In this document: piece after piece, positions 35,200 through 44,170 of the stretch
How positions within the stretch are numbered: the first letter of the stretch is position 1
Layout of the letters: every line of letters starts with the position of its first letter
Assembly: GCF_038396845.1 (NCBI RefSeq)
Contig: NZ_CP151587.1
Coordinates: forward strand, 3,260,001 to 3,324,000
Direction of reading: 5' to 3'
Source: Gymnodinialimonas sp. 57CJ19
GTDB taxonomy: Bacteria > Pseudomonadota > Alphaproteobacteria > Rhodobacterales > Rhodobacteraceae
DNA length: 64,000 nt
Program-made: the position numbers and the translations under genes
The notes under the pieces: generated by a model
Database searches by the model: none
The model's input: only the letters and a program-made list of their open reading frames with translations
Told to the model about the DNA's origin: nothing

Positions 35200-35520
35200 C
35201 TAGTCGAAAATGTCCTCGATCACGTCAAACGCCTCTTCCAGCGCCTTCTTCCAAATCGACGACCGCCTCTTCTTTTTCTTGCGCCCTTTCTTGGGCCGCT
35301 CTACCGCCCGGTCCTTCGGACGATGGCCGTGGGGGGCAATTGTTTCCGGGGATCGTTTCACGCCCTCGCGCCGTGCCTCGGGCGGCTTCAGCCACTTCAT
35401 CTCGTGCAGCGGTGCCCCGCAGGCGCCACAGGCCAGTTCATGCCCCTCCCGCGCGGTCAGGCGCAGGGTGCGCCTGCGTCCGCAGTAACAGCAGGTTGCG
35501 ATCTTCGTGGCATGGGGCAT
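35200..35520 (-). CDS. Small zinc-ribbon-like protein with a basic tail
   Basis: 106 residues. The N-terminal half has two Cys pairs, CCYCGRRR and CGACG (about 10-35), spaced like a zinc ribbon. The middle is rich in Lys and Arg (RPKKGRKKKKRRSS) and the C-terminus is an acidic helix (ALEEAFDVIEDIFD). The layout suggests a nucleic-acid or ribosome-associated protein. It lies 7 nt after rlmB in the same direction, consistent with an RNA-related role. No named family. Confidence 0.75.
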   Translation of the reverse strand: MPHATKIATCCYCGRRRTLRLTAREGHELACGACGAPLHEMKWLKPPEARREGVKRSPETIAPHGHRPKDRAVERPKKGRKKKKRRSSIWKKALEEAFDVIEDIFD

Positions 35521-35527
35521 CGGCGCA

Positions 35528-36310
35528 TTACCCCCGCGTCAGGGCATAAAGGGCCACCGCCGCCGCGTTGGAAACGTTGAGAGACCCAAAGTCGCGGGCA
35601 AAGGGGATTTTTGCCAGTTCATCACATAATTCGCGCGTACGTTCGCGCAGGCCCGGCCCTTCGGCCCCCAGAACCAGTGCGATGTTGCTTTCCGCGTGGC
35701 GGGTGGCGACGGCGTCGATGGGCTCGGCCCCCTCCTCTGCCAAGCCCACCATCCAGAAGCCATCGGCCTTCAGGGCCTCCATCGCGTCGCCAAGGTTGCC
35801 GATGCGTGCGTAGGGCATCCGTTCCAATGCGCCAGAAGCGGTTTTGGCCAACGCCCCGGTTTCCGGCGCAGAGTGGCGGGCGGGGGCGATTACGGCTGTG
35901 GCACCGAATACTTCGGCCGAGCGCAGAATCGCGCCCACGTTGTGTGGGTCACTCACCCGGTCCAGCATCACCACAACCGACCGTTTGGACCCATCGCCGC
36001 GCGCCAAAGCCCGCCAATCGCCCCAATCGAGCGGTTTGACCTCGACCGCAGCACCCTGATGGACCGATCCAGCATCAAGGGGCACCGGAAATTTGCGGGG
36101 GTCGGCAATCTCTGCCTCAATCCCGCGCGCGTCGATGGCATCGGCCAGTTTGCCCTGCGCGTTCAGGGACACGACCAAGCGCAAGACCTGCCGATCCGGG
36201 TTGGCAAGGGCATCGCGCACCGCATGAAGGCCGAACAACCAGATGGTTTCCGCCGCCGCCGCCCGTTTGCCGCGTTCTTTATCAATCACCCAAGTCGGTT
36301 TTTTGGCCAT
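35528..36310 (-). CDS. rlmB: TrmH/SpoU-family 23S rRNA 2'-O-methyltransferase (RlmB-like)
   Basis: 260 residues from the ATG at 36310 (MAKKPTWVID). The N-terminal substrate-binding domain starts IWLFGLHAVRDALANP. The SPOUT domain has VVMLDRVSDPHNVGAILRSAE (motif 1), IALVLGAEGPGLRE (motif 2) and IPFARDFGSLNVSNAAAVALYA (motif 3), forming the knotted SAM site. The best match is RlmB, which methylates G2251 in 23S rRNA, but TrmH-like paralogues are not excluded. Confidence 0.92.
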   Translation of the reverse strand: MAKKPTWVIDKERGKRAAAAETIWLFGLHAVRDALANPDRQVLRLVVSLNAQGKLADAIDARGIEAEIADPRKFPVPLDAGSVHQGAAVEVKPLDWGDWRALARGDGSKRSVVVMLDRVSDPHNVGAILRSAEVFGATAVIAPARHSAPETGALAKTASGALERMPYARIGNLGDAMEALKADGFWMVGLAEEGAEPIDAVATRHAESNIALVLGAEGPGLRERTRELCDELAKIPFARDFGSLNVSNAAAVALYALTRG

Positions 36311-36381
36311 GATACCCTCAGCCTTTATGTGTGGCCTCCTTACTGCGCAGCACTTGAGGCAAGCGCAAGGCGCATTCCCGC

Positions 36382-36410
36382 TTGACCCCCCCGCCGGACG
36401 TCGATATTCC
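36382..36410 (+). promoter_or_regulatory. Candidate sigma-70 promoter of tRNA-Tyr
   Basis: TTGACC (36382-36387), 17-nt spacer, TATTCC (36405-36410), ending 30 nt before the tRNA. Found by eye. Confidence 0.45.
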
Positions 36411-36440
36411 GCGCTCACGCCGGAGAAATCCGGCCCCGGT

Positions 36441-36524
36441 GGGCGACAGGCCGCAAGGTGTGGCAGGGGACTGTAACTCCCTCGAGGCGACTCACGCCTG
36501 GTTCGATTCCAGGGTCGCCCACCA
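36441..36524 (+). tRNA. tRNA-Tyr (GTA)
   Basis: 84 nt with encoded CCA. Acceptor GGGCGAC/GTCGCCC is perfect, with A as discriminator. The anticodon loop CTGTAAC carries GTA (36473-36475). The long variable arm (GAG-GCGA-CTC) is that of a class II tRNA, as expected for bacterial Tyr. The T arm CCTGG-TTCGATT-CCAGG is intact. Confidence 0.97.
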
Positions 36525-36643
36525 TTTCACTTCTCGACATGATTGGTTGAAGCAAGCCAGCCCTCTGGGGCGGTGGGCTTTCGCGGCTCGATGGCGAGCG
36601 GCCACGCCCTGAAATGGAATGGCCGCCGCTGATTTGTGGGCCC

Positions 36644-39600
36644 TTAGGACAGCACCGGGTCGGGTGTTGCCTTGGCTGTGGGGACGGCCCGGTTGGCCCG
36701 TTTTTCCCCCAGCATCAGCATCGCCGGTGTCACGACGAGGGTAAGGATCGTGGCCACGATCAACCCGCCCGCGATGGCGCTGGAAAGCTCGGTCCACCAT
36801 TGCGTGGAAGGCGCACCGTAAACAATTTCGCGGGTGAAGAAGTTGATGTTCAGGCCAATGACCATGGGCATCAGCCCCAGTGCCGTGGTGATCGAGGTCA
36901 GCAGCACCGGGCGCAAACGTTGTGCACCGGTCCGCAAGGCGGCCTCCAGCGGGGACTGCCCGGCACGCTTGAGGTCGTTGTAGGTGTCGATCAGGACAAT
37001 ATTGTTGTTCACAACGATGCCCGCCAAGGCGATCACGCCAAGGCCCCCCATCACCACGCCGAACGGGCGTCCGGTAATCACCAGCCCCAACAACACCCCC
37101 GCGACCGAAAAGATGATCGCGCTCATCACGATGAAGCTTTGGTAGAAGTTGTTGAATTGGGTCAAGAGGATCACGAACATCAGCACGATGGCGGCCACGA
37201 AGGCACTGATAAGGAAGGTCACCGCATCGGCCTGATCCTCGGCCTCGCCGCCAAAGGTGTATTCTGCCCCGGCGGGCAGTTCCGCGGCCTCCAGGGCGGC
37301 GGTCAGGGCGATGACCTGATCGTTCACCAGAACCTCGGGGGCGACGTTTGCTTCAATGGTGACAACGCGGCGCTCGTCGAGGCGGCGGATGGTGCCGACC
37401 CGCTCTGTGGGGGCGAAAGTGACAAAGTTGGAGATCGGCACAAGCCCCGAGGCCGTTGGCACCTGAAGGTTGCCAAGCTCGGACAAGGACCGTTCCTCGT
37501 AGGGAAAGCGCACCCGGATATCGAGCGAGCCGTCCGCGTCATCGGGGCGGTAATCCGCCACCACAATACCGCGGGTCAGCAGTTGCAACGCCTGACCCAG
37601 AAGGCTGACATCGGCGCCAAACCGCGCCGCCTCGGCCCGGTTCACGATCACCGCGACCTCCACCCCCGGAAGCGGGCGCGTGTCGGTCACATCGGTGAAG
37701 CCGCCGACCTCATCCATGATGCCGCGCACAATGGCCACGGCCTCTTCCTGGGCTTCCGGCGACCTGGCGCGAATTTGCAGGTTGATCGGCTTGCCGGCCG
37801 ACGGCCCGCCGCTTTCGGTCTGCACCTGCACGTCAATGCCGGGGATATCGGCTACAGCGGCGCGGATATCCACGCCAAGGGTCTCGGCGGTGCGGCGCAT
37901 GTCCCAATCAATCAGTTCCAGCTGGATCGTTCCGATTGTCTCCTCATCCCCGCCCCCCGCGCTCATGGTGGAGCGCGCGTAGACACTGGCCACTTCGTCG
38001 AAGTCGAGCATCCGGTCTTCCACCATCCGCACCAATGCGTCGCGTTGATAGATCGAGAAGTTGTCGCGGGCCCGTACCTGCACCTGCATCACATCCGGTT
38101 CCACCGAAGGGAAGAAGCTGATGCCGTTGCCGAATTGCCCGTAGATGCCAAAGCTGCCCAGAAGCATGGAAATTGTCAGCAACAGCGTCGCGCCGGGACG
38201 CAGAAGCGCCCATTGCAACAGGCGCACGTAAGCGCCGGTGAGGCCGCGGATGTCACGGGGATCTTCGGTTTCGGCCGCCGCCATCGCCTGTTTCGCCGCC
38301 GCCGATTGCGGTTGCTTCTTGCCGATGATCCCGCCCACGACGGGGATGAAGATCAACGCCATGAACAGCGATGCCGACAGGGTCAGGATCACGGTGATCG
38401 GCAGGAATTTCATGAACTCCCCCACCATGCCGGTCCAAAACAGCAGCGGGAAAAACACGCTAAGCGTTGTGGCGGTCGAGGCGATGATCGGCCACGCCAT
38501 GCGCTTGGCGGCAGAGGCGTAGGCCTGCTTGGGCCTGGCGCCCTCTTGCAGCTGCCGTTCCGCCAATTCCGTTGTCACGATGGCCCCGTCCACCAACATG
38601 CCGACCACCAGGATCAAGGCGAACAGCACCACGATATTCATCGTGTAGCCCATCGCCCAAAGCGCCGTGACACCGGCCAGAAACGCGCCGGGGATCGCCA
38701 GCCCCACCAGGATGGCCGAGCGGAAGCCCAAGGCGTAGACGATCACGATCATCACCAAGGCCACGGCTGCAATCACGTTGGCTTCCAGATCGCTCAGCAG
38801 GTCTTGCACCTGTTCGCTCTGGTCGTTGAGGTAGGCGATTTCCACCGTTTCCGGCCAATCGACGCGCAACTCTTCCACCAAGGCGCGCACTTGCGCCACC
38901 GTCTCGATGATATTAGCTCCCGAGCGCTTGGTGATCTCCAGCGCCAAGGCAGGCTGCCCGTCGATGCGGGCGTAGCCTGTGGGGTCGTCGAACGTGCGGC
39001 GCACGGTGGCGACATCGCCAAAGGTTACAACGGTCCCGTCGCGCACCAAGACTGGCATCCCCATGACATCTTGCAGGTCTTCGATCAGCCCCGGCACGGT
39101 CAGCACGATCCGCCCTGCCCCGGTTTCAATCGCCCCCGCCGCGATCAGGCGGTTGTTGCGGGTGATCTGACCGATCAGTTCATCAAACGACAGATCGTAG
39201 GTCTGGAACACGGTGGGGTCGATCAAGACCTCCAGGAACTCGGTGCGCTGACCGCCGATGTCGACCTCCAGCACGCCGGTCAGGGCTTCGATTTCTTCCT
39301 GCAATTCCTCGGCCAGAGTGTTCAACGTGCGCTCGGGCACAGGGCCGGAAAGGACGGCTGTGATGATCGGGAAGAGCGCGGTGTTAATCTCGGTCACGGA
39401 TATGTCGTAGGCGTCGTCGGGAAGCTCTCCCTGAACGCGGTCGACGGCCACGCGAATGTCGGCCAGCGCCTCGTCGTTGTCGCCGCCGGGCTGGAACTCC
39501 AACTGGATCGAGGCCGAGCCTTCGGCGGCAAAAGCCTCCATGGATTGCAGGCCACTGATGCCCGCAAATTCCTGCTCCATCGGCTCAATCAGCAGCCGCT

Positions 39601-39781
39601 CGGCGTCCGTGGGGCTGATCCCGTCAAGGCCGGTGTGCACATAGAACAGCGGCAAAGGGACTTCGGGGTTCGCCTCTTTGGGGATCGAGATATAGGCAAT
39701 GGCGCCCACAGACAGCACCATCAAAAGTGCGATCAAAACAACGCGCGACCGCGAGAATGCGGCGTCGATCAGCGTGTTCAT
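36644..39781 (-). CDS. RND-family efflux transporter permease
   Basis: 1045-residue inner-membrane pump of the AcrB/HAE1 superfamily driven by protons. Layout: TM1 at about 13-33, a large periplasmic loop, TM2-6 (about 335-490), cytoplasmic helix, TM7 (about 530), a second periplasmic loop and TM8-12 (about 860-1020). Conserved TM4 sequence LVVGMLVDGAIV contains the proton-relay Asp position (single D in this subgroup). The substrate is unknown. It overlaps the fusion-protein stop by 1 nt (TGATG). No outer-membrane factor gene is in the window. Confidence 0.93.
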   Translation of the reverse strand: MNTLIDAAFSRSRVVLIALLMVLSVGAIAYISIPKEANPEVPLPLFYVHTGLDGISPTDAERLLIEPMEQEFAGISGLQSMEAFAAEGSASIQLEFQPGGDNDEALADIRVAVDRVQGELPDDAYDISVTEINTALFPIITAVLSGPVPERTLNTLAEELQEEIEALTGVLEVDIGGQRTEFLEVLIDPTVFQTYDLSFDELIGQITRNNRLIAAGAIETGAGRIVLTVPGLIEDLQDVMGMPVLVRDGTVVTFGDVATVRRTFDDPTGYARIDGQPALALEITKRSGANIIETVAQVRALVEELRVDWPETVEIAYLNDQSEQVQDLLSDLEANVIAAVALVMIVIVYALGFRSAILVGLAIPGAFLAGVTALWAMGYTMNIVVLFALILVVGMLVDGAIVTTELAERQLQEGARPKQAYASAAKRMAWPIIASTATTLSVFFPLLFWTGMVGEFMKFLPITVILTLSASLFMALIFIPVVGGIIGKKQPQSAAAKQAMAAAETEDPRDIRGLTGAYVRLLQWALLRPGATLLLTISMLLGSFGIYGQFGNGISFFPSVEPDVMQVQVRARDNFSIYQRDALVRMVEDRMLDFDEVASVYARSTMSAGGGDEETIGTIQLELIDWDMRRTAETLGVDIRAAVADIPGIDVQVQTESGGPSAGKPINLQIRARSPEAQEEAVAIVRGIMDEVGGFTDVTDTRPLPGVEVAVIVNRAEAARFGADVSLLGQALQLLTRGIVVADYRPDDADGSLDIRVRFPYEERSLSELGNLQVPTASGLVPISNFVTFAPTERVGTIRRLDERRVVTIEANVAPEVLVNDQVIALTAALEAAELPAGAEYTFGGEAEDQADAVTFLISAFVAAIVLMFVILLTQFNNFYQSFIVMSAIIFSVAGVLLGLVITGRPFGVVMGGLGVIALAGIVVNNNIVLIDTYNDLKRAGQSPLEAALRTGAQRLRPVLLTSITTALGLMPMVIGLNINFFTREIVYGAPSTQWWTELSSAIAGGLIVATILTLVVTPAMLMLGEKRANRAVPTAKATPDPVLS

Positions 39782-41028
39782 CAGCTTGCCTCCTCAACCT
39801 GAGGACGCACCTCTTCGCCATCGCTGACGTAGCCTTGGCCCACGGTGATGAGGTCGATTTCGTCCGGCAAGCCAGACACCCAGATGCCGTTGATCTCTGC
39901 GCGCACAATCTCGATCGGATAGAAACGCACGATGTTCTCGGCGTCCACCGCCTTGATGCCCAACTGCCCGTCGGGCGACAGCGACACGATGGAGGGCGAC
40001 AGGAAATGCGCCGTCACCTCCGCTGTAGGGATGGTGATTTCAGCCGATATACCTGCCGCGATTGCGCCGTCCTCATTAGGTAAGGAAACCTCAGCCAAAA
40101 AGGTCCGCGTGGATTGCGCGGCTGCGGTGCCCACGAAGGTCACAGTGGCTTCCCGGGTCTCTCCGGTGATGAAGGTCACATTGGCCGGCAAGCCGCTTTC
40201 AAGGCTGCCGAGCGCCTGTTGCGGGACCCGGAATGACACAGTAAGGGGCGAGTTATCGACGATGCGCCCGATCTCGGCTCCGGCTTGCACGAACTCTCCG
40301 GTATCAATGTCCAGCGCCTCGATCCGCCCCGCAAAGGGCGCGACGATGGCCATATCGGCCAAGGCTTCTTCGGCGGCGGTCAACTGTGCGGCGGCTTGGG
40401 TGAAGGCAGATCGCGCCTGCTCCACGCGGTCCACCGTGGCCACGCCACGTTCCAGCAGGGTTTGCGCGTTTTCCAGATCGCGCTGCGTGCGGGTGACTTC
40501 CTGCTGTGCCTGGACCAACTGCGCCTCGGCCCGCTCGCTGCTGATCCGGGCAATCAACGTGCCCTCTTCCACGTAGTCGCCCATGCTGACCAGCAGTTCC
40601 GAAATCTCGCCCGAGGCTTCGGCGCGGATCAACGTATCCCGATCGGGCAGCGCTTGGCCTTCGGCGTTGAAGTACAGCGTGACAGGCTGCGCCACCGATT
40701 GTTGCACCGCCACGGCCACGGCAAGGGGCGTGTTGGGGGCGGTGGCTTCCTCTTCGGGGTCTTCAGAGGGGACGACAAAGCCGCTGCCCATCCAGCCCAC
40801 AAGCGCCAGCGTCAAAAGCGCCGCGATCCATGTGGACCGGGACGCCCCCTTGTCAGTGTCAAACCGCAACCCTGCGGGCGGCGTGGGCTCTGGCGAGGTG
40901 CTGCGTTCTTCCGTCATCGCAAGGCCATCAGAGGGGGCACTTTCGTCCGAGGCCTTGGGTTTTTCGGGCGCCGTATGGGTCGTTTGTGGCACCGTGTCAG
41001 CGGCACCCTTGTCAGCGGATTTTGTCAT
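39781..41028 (-). CDS. HlyD-family membrane fusion protein of the RND pump
   Basis: 415-residue periplasmic adaptor. A Ser/Thr/Pro-rich cytoplasmic N-terminus of about 70 residues is followed by one membrane span (TWIAALLTLALVGWMGSGFV). Then come a lipoyl/barrel-sandwich region (AEGQALPDRDTLIRAEASGE), an alpha-hairpin with heptads (about 165-215), a second lipoyl half (IVAPFAGRIEALDIDTGEFV), beta-barrel and membrane-proximal domains. The long cytoplasmic N-terminus is unusual for the family. It works with the overlapping permease. Confidence 0.92.
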   Translation of the reverse strand: MTKSADKGAADTVPQTTHTAPEKPKASDESAPSDGLAMTEERSTSPEPTPPAGLRFDTDKGASRSTWIAALLTLALVGWMGSGFVVPSEDPEEEATAPNTPLAVAVAVQQSVAQPVTLYFNAEGQALPDRDTLIRAEASGEISELLVSMGDYVEEGTLIARISSERAEAQLVQAQQEVTRTQRDLENAQTLLERGVATVDRVEQARSAFTQAAAQLTAAEEALADMAIVAPFAGRIEALDIDTGEFVQAGAEIGRIVDNSPLTVSFRVPQQALGSLESGLPANVTFITGETREATVTFVGTAAAQSTRTFLAEVSLPNEDGAIAAGISAEITIPTAEVTAHFLSPSIVSLSPDGQLGIKAVDAENIVRFYPIEIVRAEINGIWVSGLPDEIDLITVGQGYVSDGEEVRPQVEEAS

Positions 41029-41031
41029 GTT

Positions 41032-41520
41032 CTATTCCTTCGCGGACGCTTCGGGCGCTGGTTCATTCAGGTGATCGAGGGCAAGGCCAAGGCTTCGATC
41101 AATGGCGGCATAAAGCCCTGCAAAATCGCCAATGCGCGCTTTGATTTCGGGGCAGCTGTCGGGCAGACTGTTGGCGGTGGCCAACACCTCGTCTCGGGCC
41201 TGGCGCACCCCGTCCTGGGTGCGTTTCAACATATTTTCATGGGGGGTCGCGGTCAGTTGGAAGTAGTCTTGCCGCTCTCCGGGCTTGGACACCCGTTTCA
41301 AAACGCCCCTGTCTTCCAGCATGCGCACGCTGGAGCTGACGCTGGCGCGGCTGACCTGAAGCCGTCGGGCCAAATCCCCGAAAGACACCGTGCCGTTGTC
41401 GAAGATGAACATCCCAAACATGCGCCCCGCCGTTTTCGGCAGGCCCTCTCCCTGGGCCATAAGACCCACCTTCTCGATGAATTCGGATCGGATCGGACCG
41501 AGATCTGGGGCCGAGGTCAT
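41032..41520 (-). CDS. MarR/GbsR-type transcriptional regulator of the RND operon
   Basis: 162 residues. AAGGAG sits 6 nt upstream of the ATG at 41520 (MTSAPDLGPI), which decides against the ATG pair 15-18 nt earlier. The winged HTH is SFGDLARRLQVSRASVSSSVRMLEDRGVLKRV (in two parts, about 46-77). A C-terminal helical dimerisation arm follows. It is the first gene of the regulator-fusion-permease operon and is probably autoregulatory through the palindrome 62 bp upstream. Confidence 0.9.
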   Translation of the reverse strand: MTSAPDLGPIRSEFIEKVGLMAQGEGLPKTAGRMFGMFIFDNGTVSFGDLARRLQVSRASVSSSVRMLEDRGVLKRVSKPGERQDYFQLTATPHENMLKRTQDGVRQARDEVLATANSLPDSCPEIKARIGDFAGLYAAIDRSLGLALDHLNEPAPEASAKE

Positions 41521-41581
41521 GGTGGTCTCCTTCATCAACTTGCGCGCCCTATTGCACCGGAACTTGCTTTCGTAGAGTTTA

Positions 41582-41597
41582 TTCAGTTTAAACTGAA
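41582..41597. promoter_or_regulatory. Perfect 16-bp palindrome, putative MarR-type operator
   Basis: TTCAGTTTAAACTGAA is a gap-free palindrome in an AT-rich patch 62 bp upstream of the regulator start. MarR-type proteins bind such 16-20 bp palindromes overlapping their own promoters, so autorepression of the efflux operon is the simplest reading. Confidence 0.65.
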
Positions 41598-41682
41598 CAA
41601 ATAGAACGCAACATCAAGTGAGGGAGATAGCGGGAAAGAGAAGGGTTACAAGGGCCCGCCTTCCGACATTTCCAGCGTAAGC

Positions 41683-42438
41683 TCAGGCGCCCTCGATCAA
41701 CCGCCAAAGGAAGACGCCGCTCATGCCGAAGCCGATCAGGCCGATCAACCCGCGAACCGCCTGCTTGGGCAGCCGCCGCGCCAAGGGGGCGCCAGCGTAT
41801 CCGCCCAGTGTCGCCGCGATCATCATCGCAATCGCGTAGGGCCACGCCACCAGACCTGCTGCCGCGAAAATCCCTACGGAAATCAAAGAGATCACAAAAC
41901 TAAGGCCGTTCTTCAGCCCGTTCATCCGGTGAATGTCTCTCATCCCCCAAAGGGCGAACAAGGCCAGCAAGACGATCCCGAGGCCGCCATTGAAGTAGCC
42001 CCCGTAGACCGCCACCAAGAATAGGCCGATGGCCCCTTCCGGTGTCACCCCCCTCGCCCGCGCGGCGGCAAACGCGCGGATCCTCTCGCCGTATAAAAAC
42101 GCAAGGGTTGAGGCGAGCAACAGAAACGGCACCACCGCCGAAAACGCTTCGTTTGAGGACACCAGCAACAAACCAGAGCCCACCGCAGCGCCTGCGAGGG
42201 CCACCACGCTCAGGCGTAACAAGCGGGCACGGTTATAACTGGCCAATTCCTCTCGGAAGCCCAAAGCACCGGCCAAATAGCCGGGAAAGACCGCTACGGC
42301 GCTGGTGGCGTTGGCAGCCACGGGTGGCACTCCGACCATGACAAGGGCCGGAAACGTCAGGAACGTGCCTCCGCCCGCGATGGTGTTCAAGACGCCAGCC
42401 CCAAAGGCGGCTGCGAGAAGGATCAGAAGGTCAATCAT
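41683..42438 (-). CDS. TSUP (TauE/SafE) family membrane transporter
   Basis: 251 residues from the ATG at 42438 (MIDLLILLAAAFGAGVLNTI), with about eight hydrophobic segments in two halves. The first-repeat motif is AGGGTFLTFPALVMVGVPP and the second-repeat GYFNGGLGIVLLAL, the usual TSUP pattern. The family exports sulfite, sulfoacetate or other small organosulfur anions. The substrate here is unknown. It is divergent from pxpA. Confidence 0.9.
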   Translation of the reverse strand: MIDLLILLAAAFGAGVLNTIAGGGTFLTFPALVMVGVPPVAANATSAVAVFPGYLAGALGFREELASYNRARLLRLSVVALAGAAVGSGLLLVSSNEAFSAVVPFLLLASTLAFLYGERIRAFAAARARGVTPEGAIGLFLVAVYGGYFNGGLGIVLLALFALWGMRDIHRMNGLKNGLSFVISLISVGIFAAAGLVAWPYAIAMMIAATLGGYAGAPLARRLPKQAVRGLIGLIGFGMSGVFLWRLIEGA

Positions 42439-42731
42439 GGGACACGCCCTAGCGTAAATGACACGGCCCTGCCAGCGACGGCGCGGCTGAGAATGCATTT
42501 TAATGGTTTAGGTTACGCGCCGGAAAGGTTTGTGCCGACGCTGACCGACATTGCGCCCAAGATGTCGTCGGGTCGCCTCAGCCGCCAGTTCCTCGGGCAA
42601 TGCAGGCTCCGCACGATAGCGATCGGCGCCGCAGGCAACAGAACCGGGATGTCGCGGTGCGCGACTAACCCTCTCGCACCTTGGCCACAGGTTCACTAAG
42701 TTAGGGTTAACACCTGTGCAAAGGACGCCCC
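42439..42731. other. 293-bp divergent intergenic region between TSUP gene and pxpABC
   Basis: No gene seen. The only structure I recognise is the 7-bp inverted repeat at 42686-42718 next to the pxpA start. Confidence 0.6.
42686..42718 (+). promoter_or_regulatory. Inverted repeat CACAGGT-N19-ACCTGTG before pxpA
   Basis: Perfect 7-bp half-sites, the second ending 13 bp before the pxpA ATG and abutting its AAAGGA ribosome-binding site. It could be an operator or a leader hairpin. Confidence 0.4.
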
Positions 42732-43499
42732 ATGGCCCGCCGAATTGACCTGAATTCCGACCTCGGAGAGAGCTTTGGCCCCTGGTCCATGGGGGACGAC
42801 GCGACCATGCTAAGTATCGTCACCAGCGCCAATATCGCCTGTGGCGGCCATGCAAGCGATCCGGAAACCATGTTTCAAACCCTTGTTTCCGCTCGGGAAA
42901 ACGGCGTCTCGATTGGGGCGCACCCCGGTTACAATGACCGCGAAGGCTTTGGCCGCCGGGTCATCCCCATGGCCCCTGCCGAAATCACCCGGTTGGTCGC
43001 CGCGCAAATCGGCGCGTTGCAGGGGGTTGCCGCTTTGGCGGGTGCCCGCGTGAGCTATGTGAAGGCCCACGGCGCCTTGGCCAACCTCTCGGCGCGCGAC
43101 CGCAAGGTAGCCGACGCGATTGTCCGCGCCGTCGCGGCCATCGACCCCAGCCTTGCGGTGCTCGCGATTTCCGGCACCCAGACCGAGCAAGCCGCCCGCG
43201 CCGCTGGCCAGCCGGTGTTCTCGGAAGTGTTCGCCGATCGCGGCTACCTCTCGACCGGAGAGCTCGTCCCCCGCGGTCAGGAAGGCGCGATGATCCACGA
43301 CGCGGAATTTGCGGCGGACCGGTTGTTGGAGCTGTTGGAAACCGGGCACATGCCGGTGATCGACGGTGCGCCCATCGCCTTGGATGCCCACTCCATCTGC
43401 GTGCACGGCGACAGCCCCGGCGCGGTGGTCATGGCCTCGACCATCCGCACCCGACTTGAGGCTCAAGGCGTTGAAGTCAAAGGCTTCCTGACCCCATGA
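42732..43499 (+). CDS. pxpA: 5-oxoprolinase subunit PxpA (LamB/YcsF family)
   Basis: Subunit of the ATP-dependent prokaryotic 5-oxoprolinase (PxpABC), which opens 5-oxoproline (pyroglutamate) to glutamate. 255 residues. Family motifs: IDLNSDLGESFGPW at the N-terminus, ANIACGGHASDP, GAHPGYNDREGFGRR, VKAHGALANLSARD and the C-terminal SICVHGDSPGA. It is coupled to pxpB by a 4-nt overlap. Confidence 0.96.
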   Translation: MARRIDLNSDLGESFGPWSMGDDATMLSIVTSANIACGGHASDPETMFQTLVSARENGVSIGAHPGYNDREGFGRRVIPMAPAEITRLVAAQIGALQGVAALAGARVSYVKAHGALANLSARDRKVADAIVRAVAAIDPSLAVLAISGTQTEQAARAAGQPVFSEVFADRGYLSTGELVPRGQEGAMIHDAEFAADRLLELLETGHMPVIDGAPIALDAHSICVHGDSPGAVVMASTIRTRLEAQGVEVKGFLTP

Positions 43500-44170
43500 G
43501 GGAAACGCCAAGCTTCAGCCCCATCGGAGATAGCGGTCTGCTTGTGACCCTCGCGGAAGAGCCAACGGACGCCGCCAATGACCGGGTTATCGCGCTTGAC
43601 CATGCCATTACCGCAGCGGGTATCGCGGGCGTGGCAGAGGTCATTCCCGCCCTCGTTAACCTTGCGGTGCAGTTCGATCCGATCATCACCGACCATGCCA
43701 CAATCGCCGCCGCGATCCGTGACCTGTTCCCTTTGCGGCAGACCTCTGAGACCGCCGCGAAAACCCATGTCGTGCCCGTCTGCTACGACCCGGATCTTTG
43801 CCCTGATCTGACAGCGGTGGCCGAAGCCAAAGGCGTTTCCATCAACGCGGTGATTGACGCCCACGCCACCGCCCGTTTGCGGGTTTCGATGTACGGTTTC
43901 GCGCCCGGCTACGCCTACCTTTCCGGCCTTCCGGCCCCCATACACGTGCCACGCAAGACGGCGGCACTGCGTGACGTACCCCAAGGCTCGGTCCTGATTG
44001 CGGGAGCGCAGAGCATCTTAACGCCGTTAACGATGCCGACCGGCTGGAACATCATCGGCCGTTCTCCAGTGGAAGTCATCGAAAACGGTGCGTTTCTGTT
44101 TGAGGTGGGCGATACCGTAACCTTCACGCGCATCGCGCGTGGGGATTTACCCGCCCGGTTGCAGACATGA
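43496..44170 (+). CDS. pxpB: 5-oxoprolinase subunit PxpB (KipI family)
   Basis: 224-residue carboxyltransferase-like subunit of 5-oxoprolinase, homologous to B. subtilis KipI. Seen: FSPIGDSGLLVTL near the N-terminus, HVVPVCYDPDLCPDL, MYGFAPGYAYLSGL and PAPIHVPRKTAALRDVPQGS, ILTPLTMPTGWNIIGR. Overlaps pxpA and pxpC by 4 nt each. Several Leu residues use the rare codon TTA before ACG. Confidence 0.95.
   Translation: MRETPSFSPIGDSGLLVTLAEEPTDAANDRVIALDHAITAAGIAGVAEVIPALVNLAVQFDPIITDHATIAAAIRDLFPLRQTSETAAKTHVVPVCYDPDLCPDLTAVAEAKGVSINAVIDAHATARLRVSMYGFAPGYAYLSGLPAPIHVPRKTAALRDVPQGSVLIAGAQSILTPLTMPTGWNIIGRSPVEVIENGAFLFEVGDTVTFTRIARGDLPARLQT

Noticed and set aside
36614..39802. Long plus-strand frame opposite the RND permease
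   Set aside because: His/Gly/Gln-rich shadow of the permease caused by high GC at third positions. The minus strand has full RND motifs.
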